NCBI GenBank assembly: GCA_036378155.1 | Contig: DASUXA010000017.1 | Span: 62,001-126,000, forward strand | Direction: 5' to 3' | Origin: DASUXA01 sp036378155 | Lineage (GTDB): Bacteria > Actinomycetota > Actinomycetes > Mycobacteriales > Micromonosporaceae | Length of the DNA: 64,000 nt | In this document: positions 8,226-16,922 of the stretch, one piece after another | Numbering within the stretch: position 1 is the first letter of the stretch | How the letters are laid out: every line of letters begins with the position of its first letter | The notes under the pieces: generated by a model | Databases searched by the model: none | Seen by the model: the letters and a program-made list of their open reading frames with translations, nothing else | Told to the model about the DNA's origin: nothing | Made by a program: the position numbers and the translations under genes

Positions 8226-9497
8226 TCAGAGCGCGCCGCTGTCGCCGCGCCGCACCGGCTCCACGGCAGCGTGTACCCCGGTGACGACGAACCCGCTGTC
8301 CGGGCGGGTCGGAACCCGGTCCAGCGGAATCGCCAGGTTCTGGTCCGGTACCGCGTAGTCGAGCAGCGCCAGTCGCAGCGACAGGGCTTCCAGCAGCGCC
8401 ACCGTGATCGCCTCGCCGGGGCAGCGGTGTCCGGTGTACGGGTCGCCGCCGCCCTGCGGGATCAGGTCGTACCCGCCGATCTCGCGGCCGACGAAACGGT
8501 CCGGTCGGAACCGGTACGGTTCGTCCCACAGCCGACCGTCATGGTCCTGCCCGTACAGGTCGAGCAGCACCATCGACCCGGCCGGCACATGCTCGCCGGC
8601 CAGCGACAGGTCGCGGACCGCCTGTCCGCCGACGAACGGGGCGAACGGGTAGAAGCGCCGTACCTCCTGGGCGAAGGCTTCGGTGTACGCGCGGTCGCCC
8701 GAGCGCAGCCGTTCCCGGTTCGACGGCCAGCGGTACAGGGCGTGCGCGGCGAACACCACGAACCAGGTGACCGCGACCGTCGGGCGGACGACGTTGAGCA
8801 GTTCCACGGCGGCGACCTGCGGGCTGAGCGGCTGACCGTCGGCGTCGCGATGGGTCGCGACGGCGTCGAGCGCGGAGCCGGGCGGCGCGAGCGCCTCGCC
8901 GCCGCGTACCGCCTGGACCAGGTCGGCGAGCCACGCCTCGCGCCGGGTACGGGCGCGGCGCGCCCGCCAGTGCCGAGGCCCGACCGTGGCGAACCCGTCG
9001 ACCAGCGAGATCAGGTCGGCGGCGAGGTCCGGGATCTCGGAGTCGGATACCGGCACTCCCGCCCACTCCGTCACGCCACGCGTGATCACCCGGCTGACCT
9101 CGTCGAACAGGACGAGGCGGTCGGCATGCGACCATACCCGCGTCGCGTCGAGCCACGCCCGGTCGACGCGCTCCACCAGCGCGGCGATCCCGTCGTCCGT
9201 CATCAGCGACATGAACAGCGCCTTGCGCACCCGGTGCGCCTCGCCGTCCAGCGTGTGTACCGCGCCGTGACCGAACAGCGTGCTCAGCACCGGTCCGGGG
9301 ATCGCGCCGTGCCGCCGGACGTGATCCTCGTCGTAGAAGAACCGCGCCTGGTCGGGTCCGCACAGGCCGAGCGTCGGCTTGCCGAGCAGTCGGGTGACCA
9401 CGATGTCGCTGCCCGCCTGACGGCGCAGGCTGGGCAGCCAGGCGTACCCCTGCAGCGCCAGCGGGAAGGTGTTGTCCAGCCCGGGTCGGTGAGACAT
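8226..9497 (-). CDS. CYP152 family P450 peroxygenase (OleT-like)
   Basis: CYP152 enzymes use H2O2 directly to hydroxylate or decarboxylate fatty acids. This 423-residue protein has the heme ligand Cys359 in GHRCPGE, and the I helix holds Arg238-Pro239 (VVRPTVAV) instead of the acid-alcohol pair, which is diagnostic for CYP152 carboxylate binding. His81 (GAVHTLDGEAH) aligns with His85 of OleT from Jeotgalicoccus, the residue favouring decarboxylation to terminal alkenes, whereas the Bacillus and Sphingomonas hydroxylases carry Gln there (alignment from memory). The start at 9497 follows a GGAAGG site; a start at 9524 is possible. No redox partner is encoded nearby, as expected for a peroxygenase. 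Confidence 0.93.
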   Translation of the reverse strand: MSHRPGLDNTFPLALQGYAWLPSLRRQAGSDIVVTRLLGKPTLGLCGPDQARFFYDEDHVRRHGAIPGPVLSTLFGHGAVHTLDGEAHRVRKALFMSLMTDDGIAALVERVDRAWLDATRVWSHADRLVLFDEVSRVITRGVTEWAGVPVSDSEIPDLAADLISLVDGFATVGPRHWRARRARTRREAWLADLVQAVRGGEALAPPGSALDAVATHRDADGQPLSPQVAAVELLNVVRPTVAVTWFVVFAAHALYRWPSNRERLRSGDRAYTEAFAQEVRRFYPFAPFVGGQAVRDLSLAGEHVPAGSMVLLDLYGQDHDGRLWDEPYRFRPDRFVGREIGGYDLIPQGGGDPYTGHRCPGEAITVALLEALSLRLALLDYAVPDQNLAIPLDRVPTRPDSGFVVTGVHAAVEPVRRGDSGAL

Positions 9498-9787
9498 GGC
9501 GGCCACCTTCCCCCACCGGTACACCTCAAACCGTGCCGGACACCGCGACGTCAGCGGTCCCGCCGCCGTCGACGGTGCCCGCCACCGGCGCCGTCCGCGT
9601 CAGCCGCCGCCGGTCCCCGTGGATCACCGGTGCGACCCGCGAGGTTGTGAGGTTGCCAGCGGCTCGTGTCGGTCAACTCGCTAGGCTGCCAACGGACGAT
9701 GGGCAGCGCCGCCCGCGCCTGGGCGATACGCCGTCGGCGGGGAGCCGCGCTCCCGGTCGGGGCAGAGGGTGAAGGAGCGAGACCACA

Positions 9788-11071
9788 GTGGCCACCATTG
9801 AGGGAATCGTCGCGCGGGAGATCCTCGACTCGCGAGGCAACCCGACCGTCGAGGTCGAGATCGGCCTGGACGACGGGACGACGGCGCGGGCGGCGGTACC
9901 GTCCGGCGCGTCCACCGGCGCGTTCGAGGCGATCGAGCTGCGCGACGGCGACACCGACCGGTACAACGGCAAGGGCGTCGAGCGCGCGGTCAGCAACATC
10001 GAGGACCGCATCTTCCCCGAGCTGGTCGGGTACGACGCGACCGACCAGCGCGCCGTCGACCAGCGCATGCTCGACCTGGACGGCACCCCGGACAAGTCCG
10101 ACCTGGGGGCGAACGCGATCCTGGGCGTGTCGCTCGCGGTCGCCAAGGCCGCTGCCGCCTCGTGCGGGCTGTCGCTGTTCCGCTACCTCGGCGGTCCGAA
10201 CGCGCACCTGCTGCCGGTACCGATGATGAACATCCTCAACGGCGGCGCGCACGCGGACTCCAACGTGGACATCCAGGAGTTCATGATCGCGCCGATCGGC
10301 GCGCCGACGTTCCGCGACGCGCTGCGCTGGGGCGCCGAGACGTACCACGCGCTCAAGTCGGTGCTGAAGACGAAGGGCTTGGCGACCGGTCTCGGCGACG
10401 AGGGCGGCTTCGCGCCGAACCTGCCCGCCAACGCCGCCGCGCTCGACTTCATCGCCGACGCCGTGGCGACCGCCGGCTTCCAGCTCGGTACCGACATCGT
10501 CCTCGCCCTCGACGTCGCCGCGACCGAGTTCTACGAGGACGGTTCGTACCGCTTCGAAGGCGTCGGCAAGTCCGCGGAGCAGATGACCGAGTACTACGCG
10601 CGCCTGGTCGACGAGTACCCGATCGTGTCGATCGAGGACCCGCTGGCGGAGGAGGACTGGGCCGGCTGGACCACGCTCACCGGGCAGCTCGGCGGGCGCA
10701 TCCAGATCGTCGGCGACGACCTGTTCGTCACGAACCCGACCCGCATCCAGCGGGGCATCGACGAGGGCGCGGCGAACGCGGTACTGGTCAAGGTCAACCA
10801 GATCGGGTCGCTCACCGAGACGCTGGACGCCGTGGACCTGGCGCACCGTGCCGGGTACCGCTGCATGATGAGCCACCGGTCGGGCGAGACCGAGGACACC
10901 ACGATCGCCGACCTCGCCGTGGCGACCGGGTGCGGGCAGATCAAGACCGGCGCCCCGGCGCGCTCGGAACGGGTCGCCAAGTACAACCAGTTGCTGCGCA
11001 TCGAGGACGAGTTGGACGACGCCGCCCGGTACGCGGGAGCGGCGGCGTTCCCGAGGTACCGGTCGCGGTAA
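9788..11071 (+). CDS. eno: Enolase
   Basis: Enolase converts 2-phosphoglycerate to phosphoenolpyruvate. The 427 residues are full length and show SGASTGAFEA near the N-terminus, GDEGGFAPN with the catalytic Glu, SIEDPLAEEDW, VKVNQIGSLTET with the catalytic Lys, and the MSHRSGETED signature. GTG at 9788 follows GAAGGAG at 9771-9777. The 290 bp upstream hold no gene; a TAGGCT at 9682-9687 is a possible -10. It heads the conserved block eno-ftsB-DUF501-argA-ppx. Confidence 0.99.
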   Translation: MATIEGIVAREILDSRGNPTVEVEIGLDDGTTARAAVPSGASTGAFEAIELRDGDTDRYNGKGVERAVSNIEDRIFPELVGYDATDQRAVDQRMLDLDGTPDKSDLGANAILGVSLAVAKAAAASCGLSLFRYLGGPNAHLLPVPMMNILNGGAHADSNVDIQEFMIAPIGAPTFRDALRWGAETYHALKSVLKTKGLATGLGDEGGFAPNLPANAAALDFIADAVATAGFQLGTDIVLALDVAATEFYEDGSYRFEGVGKSAEQMTEYYARLVDEYPIVSIEDPLAEEDWAGWTTLTGQLGGRIQIVGDDLFVTNPTRIQRGIDEGAANAVLVKVNQIGSLTETLDAVDLAHRAGYRCMMSHRSGETEDTTIADLAVATGCGQIKTGAPARSERVAKYNQLLRIEDELDDAARYAGAAAFPRYRSR

Positions 11072-11085
11072 TCAACGGATCTTGA

Positions 11086-11133
11086 GTTGTGGCGCCCGAC
11101 CGCCCTGCTTACGCTGAACCCGGGCGCCACAAC
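11086..11133 (+). terminator. 13-bp hairpin after eno
   Basis: Bases 11086-11098 and 11121-11133 are perfectly complementary with a 22-base loop. There is no U-tract. It may terminate or attenuate eno transcription before ftsB. Confidence 0.55.
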
Positions 11134-11176
11134 GGTCGTCGGGGGTCGATCGGGCGCGTGGCGGGGGGAGGACGTG

Positions 11177-11827
11177 ATGCAGCGCCGCTTGCCGAGCGGG
11201 CAGGGGCCGGGCGGCCGGTCGCGGGCGACCCGCACCACGGGTCGACCGCGTGCGGTCGTTCGGGATACCGCCGTGCGCACGGAACCGGTCCGGGTGACGG
11301 CGCGCGGCGGTTCGGCACGCGTACCGGCGCCCCGCCGCGGCTGGTCCGCCGAGGGGCGACCGGGAGCGCGACCGGCGGCGGCGCGGCGTCCCGCCGGCGG
11401 CGGCGCGGTGAAGCGGACGCGGGCGCCACAGCCGCGTCAGGTCACCGGGCGCGCCACCGTGCTCGGTCTGGTCCTGCTGGGACTCCTGCTCACATACGCC
11501 TATCCGGTGCGCATCTACCTGTCCCAGCAGGCGCAGATCGCCACCATGGAAGCCGACCAGGCGGCCCAGCGGCGGCGTATCGCGTCGCTGACGGAGGAAC
11601 GGGCGAAGTGGAACGACGACGAGTACGTCATCACCCAGGCCCGCCGCCGGCTGCAGATGTCCAAGCCGGGCGAGGTGCTGTACATCATCACGGAGGACCC
11701 CGACGCGGGTGCCGGTGACTCGACCGCGACGAACGCGACGGCGGGTCAGCCGACAGACACCCGCCCCTGGTACGGCCAGTTGTGGTCCAGCGTCCAGGCA
11801 GCCGATCAGCCACGGTCGAGCGGATGA
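11177..11827 (+). CDS. FtsB/DivIC-family septum formation initiator
   Basis: This 216-residue bitopic protein has a long Arg/Gly/Pro-rich cytoplasmic N-terminus (about 1-90), a single membrane helix (TVLGLVLLGLLLTYAYPV, about 95-112), a short coiled coil (IATMEADQAAQRRRIASL) and the ARRRLQMSKPGEV region of FtsB/DivIC proteins. These assemble with FtsL and FtsQ in the divisome. ATG 11177 follows GGGGGAG; GTG 11174 is an alternative. It overlaps the next gene by ATGA. The order eno-ftsB-like-DUF501-ppx matches Rv1023-Rv1026. Confidence 0.92.
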   Translation: MQRRLPSGQGPGGRSRATRTTGRPRAVVRDTAVRTEPVRVTARGGSARVPAPRRGWSAEGRPGARPAAARRPAGGGAVKRTRAPQPRQVTGRATVLGLVLLGLLLTYAYPVRIYLSQQAQIATMEADQAAQRRRIASLTEERAKWNDDEYVITQARRRLQMSKPGEVLYIITEDPDAGAGDSTATNATAGQPTDTRPWYGQLWSSVQAADQPRSSG

Positions 11828-12372
11828 CCGACGAGGTACCGCCCCCGCGGCGGGAACCGGCGACCCCCGCCGACCGCACCGCCGTCGCCGCCCAACTCGG
11901 GCGACCGCCGCGCGGCACCCGAGCCGTCGCGCACCGCTGCCCGTGCGGGCTGCCCGACGTCGTGGAGACCACGCCACGCCTCGCCGACGGTTCGCCGTTC
12001 CCCACCCTGTACTACCTGACCTGCCCGCGAGCCACCGCGGCGTGCAGCCGACTCGAATCCGCCGGGCTGATGAAGGAAATGAACGCGCGGCTCGCCGAGG
12101 ACCCCGAGCTGGCTGCCCGGTACCGCGTCGCGCACGACGACTACCTCGCCCGGCGCACCGCGATCGAGGACGTACCGGAGATCGCCGGGGTGTCCGCGGG
12201 CGGCATGCCCGGTCGGGTCAAGTGCCTGCACTCGCTCGTGGGGCACGCGCTCGCGGTCGGGCCCGGCGTCAACCCGTTCGGCGACGAGGCGGTACGCGCG
12301 ATCGCGCCGTGGTGGACCGACGGGCCGTGCGTACCCGTACCGACCGGCGAACAGCCGCCGAGCGACGGATAA
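11824..12372 (+). CDS. DUF501 domain-containing protein
   Basis: This 182-residue DUF501 protein has the conserved CPCGLPDVVET segment and the pattern FPTLYYLTCPRA followed by RVKCLHSLVGHALAVG. The four Cys and His residues hint at metal binding, but no function is established. It is translationally coupled to the FtsB-like gene by ATGA. A candidate -10 box for the next gene (TAATCT, 12370-12375) overlaps its stop codon. Confidence 0.93.
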   Translation: MTDEVPPPRREPATPADRTAVAAQLGRPPRGTRAVAHRCPCGLPDVVETTPRLADGSPFPTLYYLTCPRATAACSRLESAGLMKEMNARLAEDPELAARYRVAHDDYLARRTAIEDVPEIAGVSAGGMPGRVKCLHSLVGHALAVGPGVNPFGDEAVRAIAPWWTDGPCVPVPTGEQPPSDG

Positions 12373-12375
12373 TCT
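12370..12375 (+). promoter_or_regulatory. Candidate -10 box (TAATCT), leaderless start
   Basis: TAATCT overlaps the preceding stop codon and ends 7 bases before the ATG at 12383. No ribosome site is present. Confidence 0.45.
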
Positions 12376-12382
12376 CGGCCGC

Positions 12383-12901
12383 ATGGAGGTCATCGTCCGC
12401 CGCGCCCGTACCGGCGACGTGCGCGCGATCCGCAGCCTGATCGACCGGTACGCGATCGAGCGGCGGCTGCTGTCCAAGGCGACGGTGGCGCTGTACGAAG
12501 ACGTCCAGGAGTTCTGGGTCGCCGAACGGGTCGCCGACCGCGCGGTGGTCGGCTGCGGCGCGCTGCACGTCATGTGGGAGGACCTCGCCGAGGTCCGCAC
12601 CGTGGCGGTGGATCCGCGGTGCCGGGGTCAGAAGATCGGGTACCGCCTGGTGTCCGAGCTGCTCGACCAGGCGCGTCTGCTCGGGGTACGCCGGGTCTTC
12701 GTGCTCACCTTCGAGACCGGGTTCTTCTCGTCGTTCGGGTTCCGACCGATCGACGGGGCGCCGGTACCGCCCCGTGTGTACGAGGAGTTGCTGCGCTCGT
12801 ACGACGAGGGCGTGGCGGAGTTCCTCGACCTGGAGCGGGTCAAGCCCAACACCCTGGGCAACACACGGATGCTGCTGTACCTCGACGGGGAGGGCCCATG
12901 A
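12383..12901 (+). CDS. argA: GNAT amino-acid N-acetyltransferase (ArgA type)
   Basis: This 172-residue GNAT protein closely resembles the short actinobacterial N-acetylglutamate synthase (M. tuberculosis Rv2747), which makes the first intermediate of arginine synthesis. Shared landmarks are RRARTGDVRAIRSLID, YEDVQEFWVAE, VVGCGALHVMWEDLAE, the acetyl-CoA loop VDPRCRGQKIGY, and FVLTFETGFF. No other arginine gene is nearby, so the assignment rests on sequence similarity from memory. The start overlaps nothing and appears leaderless; the end overlaps ppx by ATGA. Confidence 0.85.
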   Translation: MEVIVRRARTGDVRAIRSLIDRYAIERRLLSKATVALYEDVQEFWVAERVADRAVVGCGALHVMWEDLAEVRTVAVDPRCRGQKIGYRLVSELLDQARLLGVRRVFVLTFETGFFSSFGFRPIDGAPVPPRVYEELLRSYDEGVAEFLDLERVKPNTLGNTRMLLYLDGEGP

Positions 12902-13890
12902 CCCGGGTCGCGGCGATCGACTGCGGTACCAACTCCATCCGGCTGCTCATCGCCGACCTGCCGGAGCCCGGCGCGGCACCGGACGGTGCCGCGCCGGGCG
13001 GTGCCGCGCCGGGCGGCGCGATCGGAGCCGCGTCGGGCGAGCCGCTCACCGACGTGGTACGCCGGATGGAGATCGTCCGCCTCGGTCAGGGCGTCGACCG
13101 GACCGGAGCGCTGTCGCCCGAGGCGATCGAGCGCACCCGGGTGGCGCTCGCGGAGTACGCCGCGCAGATCCGCGACCTGGGCGCGACCCGGGTGCGGATG
13201 GTCGCCACGTCGGCGAGCCGCGACGCGCGCAACGCCGACGACTTCCGCGCGATGGTGCGCGCCACGCTCGGCACCGACCCCGAGGTGGTGACGGGGGACG
13301 AGGAGGCGAGGCTGTCGTTCACCGGCGCGGTACGCGGACTGCCCGCCGACGCCGAGCCGCCGTACCTGGTCGTCGACATCGGCGGGGGGTCGACCGAATT
13401 CGTCGTCGGTACCGCCACAGTGGACGCGGCGATATCGGTGGACATCGGCTGCGTCCGGATGACCGAGCGGCACCTGCACGACGACCCGCCGACGACGGCG
13501 CAGGTGGCGGCGGCGCAGGCGGACATCGAGGCGGCGGTCGAACGGGCGTTGTCGGCGGTACCGGGTCGGCGCGCGCGCACCCTGATCGGTCTGGCGGGTA
13601 CGGTCACCACGGTCACCGCGATCGCGCTCGGGCTCACCGGGTACGACCCGGATCGCATCCACCACGCGCGGGTGTCCGAGGACGAGGTGGCCAAGGTCAC
13701 CGCGCAACTGCTCGCGATGACGCACGAGCAGCGCCTGGCGATCCCGGTCATGCATCCGGGTCGCGCCGACGTCATCGGCGCCGGGTCGCTCATCCTGCGT
13801 ACCGTGATGCGCAAGGTCGGTGCGGGGTCGGTGGTCGCCAGCGAGCATGACATCCTCGACGGCATCGCCTGGAGTCTCGCGCCGCGTTGA
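12898..13890 (+). CDS. ppx: Exopolyphosphatase (Ppx/GppA family)
   Basis: Ppx/GppA phosphatases cleave polyphosphate or pppGpp. The 330-residue protein is the short actinobacterial form without the HD extension. It has the ASKHA nucleotide-fold motifs AAIDCGTNSIRLLIAD at the N-terminus, ATSASRDARN, and VVDIGGGSTEFVVG, plus the late GLAGTVTTVTAIALG. An Ala-Gly-Pro-rich insertion near residues 21-45 is encoded by tandem 15-mers. Start ATG is in the ATGA overlap with argA. Confidence 0.94.
   Translation: MTRVAAIDCGTNSIRLLIADLPEPGAAPDGAAPGGAAPGGAIGAASGEPLTDVVRRMEIVRLGQGVDRTGALSPEAIERTRVALAEYAAQIRDLGATRVRMVATSASRDARNADDFRAMVRATLGTDPEVVTGDEEARLSFTGAVRGLPADAEPPYLVVDIGGGSTEFVVGTATVDAAISVDIGCVRMTERHLHDDPPTTAQVAAAQADIEAAVERALSAVPGRRARTLIGLAGTVTTVTAIALGLTGYDPDRIHHARVSEDEVAKVTAQLLAMTHEQRLAIPVMHPGRADVIGAGSLILRTVMRKVGAGSVVASEHDILDGIAWSLAPR
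12985..13014 (+). repeat. Two tandem 15-bp units inside ppx
   Basis: GGTGCCGCGCCGGGC occurs at 12985-12999 and 13000-13014, with degenerate partial copies on both sides. It encodes an Ala-Gly-Pro linker between the first beta-strand and the rest of the domain. Confidence 0.8.
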
Positions 13891-14062
13891 GGCGCCGCGC
13901 TGTCTCTCCGCCCGGGCACGCGAAACACCGGCAACGTCCGGTCCATGTGGGATGTCCGCCACGCCCGTCACCGCTTCCCTCGCGCCTTTAGCCATGATTG
14001 AGTACAGCCCACCTGACCCCTGCGTCACGCCAACCACGACTGATCGACAGGAGGCGGCCGAG

Positions 14063-14788
14063 ATGGGCGCCACGGCCAGCTACGCCGGCACCGCCGGTTC
14101 CAACAAGGGTTACCTCGCGCTACCCGCCACGGGTACCGGACCGGCGGTCGTCGTGCTGCCGGACCGCAGCTTGGGCGGGCACATTACGACGGTGGTCGAC
14201 CGGTTCGCCGCCGAGGGCTTCGTCGCGTTCGCGCCCGATCTTCGCCACGGCGTCACCGGCGACGGCGGTCGCGTTGGCGTCACCGGCGATGACCGCCGCC
14301 ATGGCGTCACCGGCGACGGGTCGGACCACGACGAGCCCGACATCGACCCGGCCGCTCTGGCGCACGATCTCGTCGCGGTCGTCGATCATCTCGCCCGTCG
14401 CGCCGAGGTGACCGGGCCGGTCGCCTGTGTCGGCTTCTGCCTGGCCGGCAGCCTCGCGCTCTGGTCGGCGACGCTGTCCGACCGGATCGTCGCGGCGGTC
14501 GCCTTCTATCCGTCGCTGCCCTGGGCGCGTCTGCACCCCGAGTGGTCCCACTACGCTGGCAAGGCCGCGGTCATCCACTGTTCCGAGGCGGACGGCACCT
14601 CGCAGGCGCCGGACATCCAGGCGGCGAGGCGGGCGATTGAGGAGGCAGGGGGCGAGTGCACGCTCTACGACTACCCGGGCACGCAGCACGCCTTCTTCAA
14701 CGACGACCGTCCCGAGGCGTACGACGGGGACGCGGCGACCGCCGCGTGGGCGCGCACCCTGGAACTGCTCCGCAGGCGCCTGCGGTAG
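14063..14788 (+). CDS. Dienelactone hydrolase family protein
   Basis: This 241-residue alpha/beta hydrolase of the dienelactone hydrolase family has the nucleophile Cys in VGFCLAGS, the acid in HCSEADGTSQ and the His in GTQHAFFND. The start ATG 14063 follows AGGAGG at the right distance. A stretch of two and a half 9-residue units rich in Gly-Val-Thr-Gly-Asp follows FAPDLRHG (about residues 63-87) and is not seen in typical members. The 172 bp upstream hold no gene. The natural substrate is unknown. Confidence 0.9.
   Translation: MGATASYAGTAGSNKGYLALPATGTGPAVVVLPDRSLGGHITTVVDRFAAEGFVAFAPDLRHGVTGDGGRVGVTGDDRRHGVTGDGSDHDEPDIDPAALAHDLVAVVDHLARRAEVTGPVACVGFCLAGSLALWSATLSDRIVAAVAFYPSLPWARLHPEWSHYAGKAAVIHCSEADGTSQAPDIQAARRAIEEAGGECTLYDYPGTQHAFFNDDRPEAYDGDAATAAWARTLELLRRRLR
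14249..14323 (+). repeat. 27-bp minisatellite inside the dienelactone hydrolase gene
   Basis: Units at 14249-14275 and 14276-14302 plus a partial unit at 14303-14323 each begin GGCGTCACCGGCGA. The unit length is a multiple of three, so the frame is kept. Confidence 0.85.
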
Positions 14789-14801
14789 GGGGTACGACGC
14801 G

Positions 14802-15557
14802 GTGACCGCCCGCACCCCGTCGGACGTGGTCGCCCAAGCCGCCGCCGTCGACGACCTGTCCGCCCTGGACGCCGCGATCTCGGACTGCTTCGCCTGCCCA
14901 CGGCTCGTGGCGTGGCGGGAACAGGTCGCGGCGACCAGGCGCGCGGCGTTCCGCGACCAGGTGTACTGGGGTCGTCCGGTGCCCGGCTTCGGTCCGTCGG
15001 ACGCCCCGATCGGCATCCTCGGGCTCGCCCCGGCCGCGCACGGCGGCAACCGTACCGGTCGGATCTTCACCGGCGACCGCTCCGGCGACGTGCTGTTCGC
15101 CGCGCTGTACCGCGCCGGCTTGGCGAACCAGCCGACCAGCGTGAGCGAAGACGACGGACTCGAGTTGCGGCACACCCGGGTGTTCGCCTCGGTACGGTGT
15201 GCCCCGCCGGGCAACAAGCCGACCCCGGCGGAGCGGGACGCGTGCGCCCCGTGGCTGCACCGCGAGGTGGCGCTGCTGCGACCGACGCTGCGGGTGGTGG
15301 TCGCGCTCGGGGCGTTCGCCTGGGCGAACTGGTGGCCGGCGATGCGCGCGGTGTACCGGCAACCCGTACCGTCGCCGCGACCCGCGTTCGGTCACGGCGT
15401 CGAGTGGACCGCCGGTCCGGACCTGCCGGTACTGCTGGGCTGCTACCACGTCAGCCAACAGAACACCTTCACCGGACGGTTGACGCCCGACATGCTCGAC
15501 GAGGTCTTCGCCCGTGCCCGCGACCTCGCCGGCATCGACTCTCCGACGCACCCCTAG
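14802..15557 (+). CDS. Uracil-DNA glycosylase, family 5 (UdgB)
   Basis: Family 5 UDGs are Fe-S enzymes that remove uracil and deaminated bases from double-stranded DNA. The 251 residues include the hallmark GLAPAAHGGNRTGRIFTGD (motif 1, with no catalytic polar residue at the usual position) and GCYHVSQQNTFTGRLT (motif 3). The Fe-S cysteines are DCFACPRL near the N-terminus and SVRCAPPGNKPTP. GTG at 14802 is the most plausible start. It sits 13 bp after the dienelactone hydrolase gene on the same strand. Confidence 0.94.
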   Translation: MTARTPSDVVAQAAAVDDLSALDAAISDCFACPRLVAWREQVAATRRAAFRDQVYWGRPVPGFGPSDAPIGILGLAPAAHGGNRTGRIFTGDRSGDVLFAALYRAGLANQPTSVSEDDGLELRHTRVFASVRCAPPGNKPTPAERDACAPWLHREVALLRPTLRVVVALGAFAWANWWPAMRAVYRQPVPSPRPAFGHGVEWTAGPDLPVLLGCYHVSQQNTFTGRLTPDMLDEVFARARDLAGIDSPTHP

Positions 15558-15603
15558 CCGCCGTCCGTGCCCTGTCACTACCGCCCGGAAGGATGATGCC
15601 TGA

Positions 15604-16359
15604 GTGGCCGACCTGAATCGGACGCTGCGACGATGGTGGCCGCTGGGCGGGATGGTGCTGCTGCTCGCCGTCGTCGGGGTGGGCGCGGCGAACTCCTCGC
15701 CGAGCGTCACCGAGGTACCGGTACCGCAGCTCGGCGCGTCCGAGCCCGCCCCCGACGGCGGCAGCGCGACGCTGTCCAGCCAGCCCCCGCCGCCGCGCGA
15801 TCCCGGTCCGGAACACACCGTCGCGTTGCCGCACTGGGTCGGTACCGCGTTGAGCGCGCTCTGCGTGACGGTCGTGGTGGTCGTCGTCGGGCTGCTGATC
15901 TGGGCATTGCTGCGGGACCGGTTGTCGGTACGCCGGTCGGCGCTGCGGTTCGAGCAGAACCCGCAGGCGCCGCAGGCGCGCCACCGCGACGAGGTGGTCG
16001 CCGCGGTCGACGCGGGGCTGTCCGACCTGCGTGACGACGACGCCGACCCGAGGCGCGCGGTGATCGCGTGCTGGGTACGGCTGGAGCAGGCGGCGGCCGC
16101 CGCCGGTACCCCGCGCCAACCCGGCGACACCTCGACCGACCTGGTCCGCCGGCTGCTCGCCGCGCACCAGGTGAGCGCCGGGGTGCTCGACGACCTCGCG
16201 GGCGTCTACCGGCTCGCCCGGTACGCCACGCACACCGTCGACCCGTCGATGCGCGACCGTGCCCGTACCGCGCTGCGGCACCTGCGGGCGGAACTGGTGA
16301 CCGATACGGTACCGACGAACCCGTCCACGTCTGCCGAACCCCGGAGCACCCCAGCATGA
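15604..16359 (+). CDS. DUF4129 domain membrane protein
   Basis: The 251-residue protein has a membrane helix near residues 13-30, a periplasmic Pro-rich segment, a second helix (about 77-100) and a cytoplasmic DUF4129 domain with AVIACWVRLEQAAAAAG and GVYRLARYATHTV. DUF4129 proteins are often encoded with MoxR ATPases and DUF58 proteins. GTG 15604 follows GGAAGG. It is the first gene of a five-gene operon with ATGA/GTGA overlaps. Confidence 0.9.
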   Translation: MADLNRTLRRWWPLGGMVLLLAVVGVGAANSSPSVTEVPVPQLGASEPAPDGGSATLSSQPPPPRDPGPEHTVALPHWVGTALSALCVTVVVVVVGLLIWALLRDRLSVRRSALRFEQNPQAPQARHRDEVVAAVDAGLSDLRDDDADPRRAVIACWVRLEQAAAAAGTPRQPGDTSTDLVRRLLAAHQVSAGVLDDLAGVYRLARYATHTVDPSMRDRARTALRHLRAELVTDTVPTNPSTSAEPRSTPA

Positions 16360-16922
16360 CCAGCATCGACGATCTCCTCAGCGGCGACGACGAGCCGGTA
16401 CCCTCGCCGGCACGCCCGAAGTCGCTGCGCCGCTGGGTCGTCACCACGCTGCTGTTCTCCGCGTTGGCTGCCGCGCTGCTCGACGTGGTGCTGCGCGCCT
16501 CCGGGTACGCGGTGCCGTTCGCGCTGGCGTTCATGGTGTTCCTGGCGCTGGCGGTACTGCGCCGGGCGGTGGTCGCGGTCGCGCCGCCGAAACTGGTCGA
16601 TCCGGGCAGTGCCGTGGACGACGAGGTGTCGTACCGGGTCGCCCCGTCGGACGGGCTGCACACCGCGACGCTGCGCTGGAACAACCGGCTGGAGTGGACG
16701 CGCGACGAGGCGGACCGGTTCAACCAGACGGTCCGCCCGGTACTCGTGGAGATCGTCGACGAGCGGTTACGGCTGCGTCACGGTGTCAGCCGGGACGCCG
16801 ACCCGGCGCGCGCCCGGCAGCTGTTGGGTGATCCACTGTGGGGGCTGCTCGCCGGTCCGGTGGCGAAGATGCCGACCCCGAGACAGCTAGCGGACCTGGT
16901 GTCCCGGATGGAGGAACTGTGA
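16356..16922 (+). CDS. Two-helix membrane protein of the MoxR operon
   Basis: This 188-residue protein has two adjacent membrane helices (about residues 27-46 and 50-67) and a soluble C-terminal domain of unknown fold. It starts in the stop of the DUF4129 gene and its own stop overlaps the GTG of moxR. Position in the operon suggests a role in the same membrane complex. The leucine codon at 16767-16769 is TTA, one of only two I could find in the window, and would be read by the tRNA-Leu(UAA) encoded at 23278. Confidence 0.85.
   Translation: MTSIDDLLSGDDEPVPSPARPKSLRRWVVTTLLFSALAAALLDVVLRASGYAVPFALAFMVFLALAVLRRAVVAVAPPKLVDPGSAVDDEVSYRVAPSDGLHTATLRWNNRLEWTRDEADRFNQTVRPVLVEIVDERLRLRHGVSRDADPARARQLLGDPLWGLLAGPVAKMPTPRQLADLVSRMEEL

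Noticed and set aside
14249..14323. CRISPR-like repeat array
   Set aside because: The repeats are in frame inside a gene, adjacent without unique spacers, and only two and a half copies.
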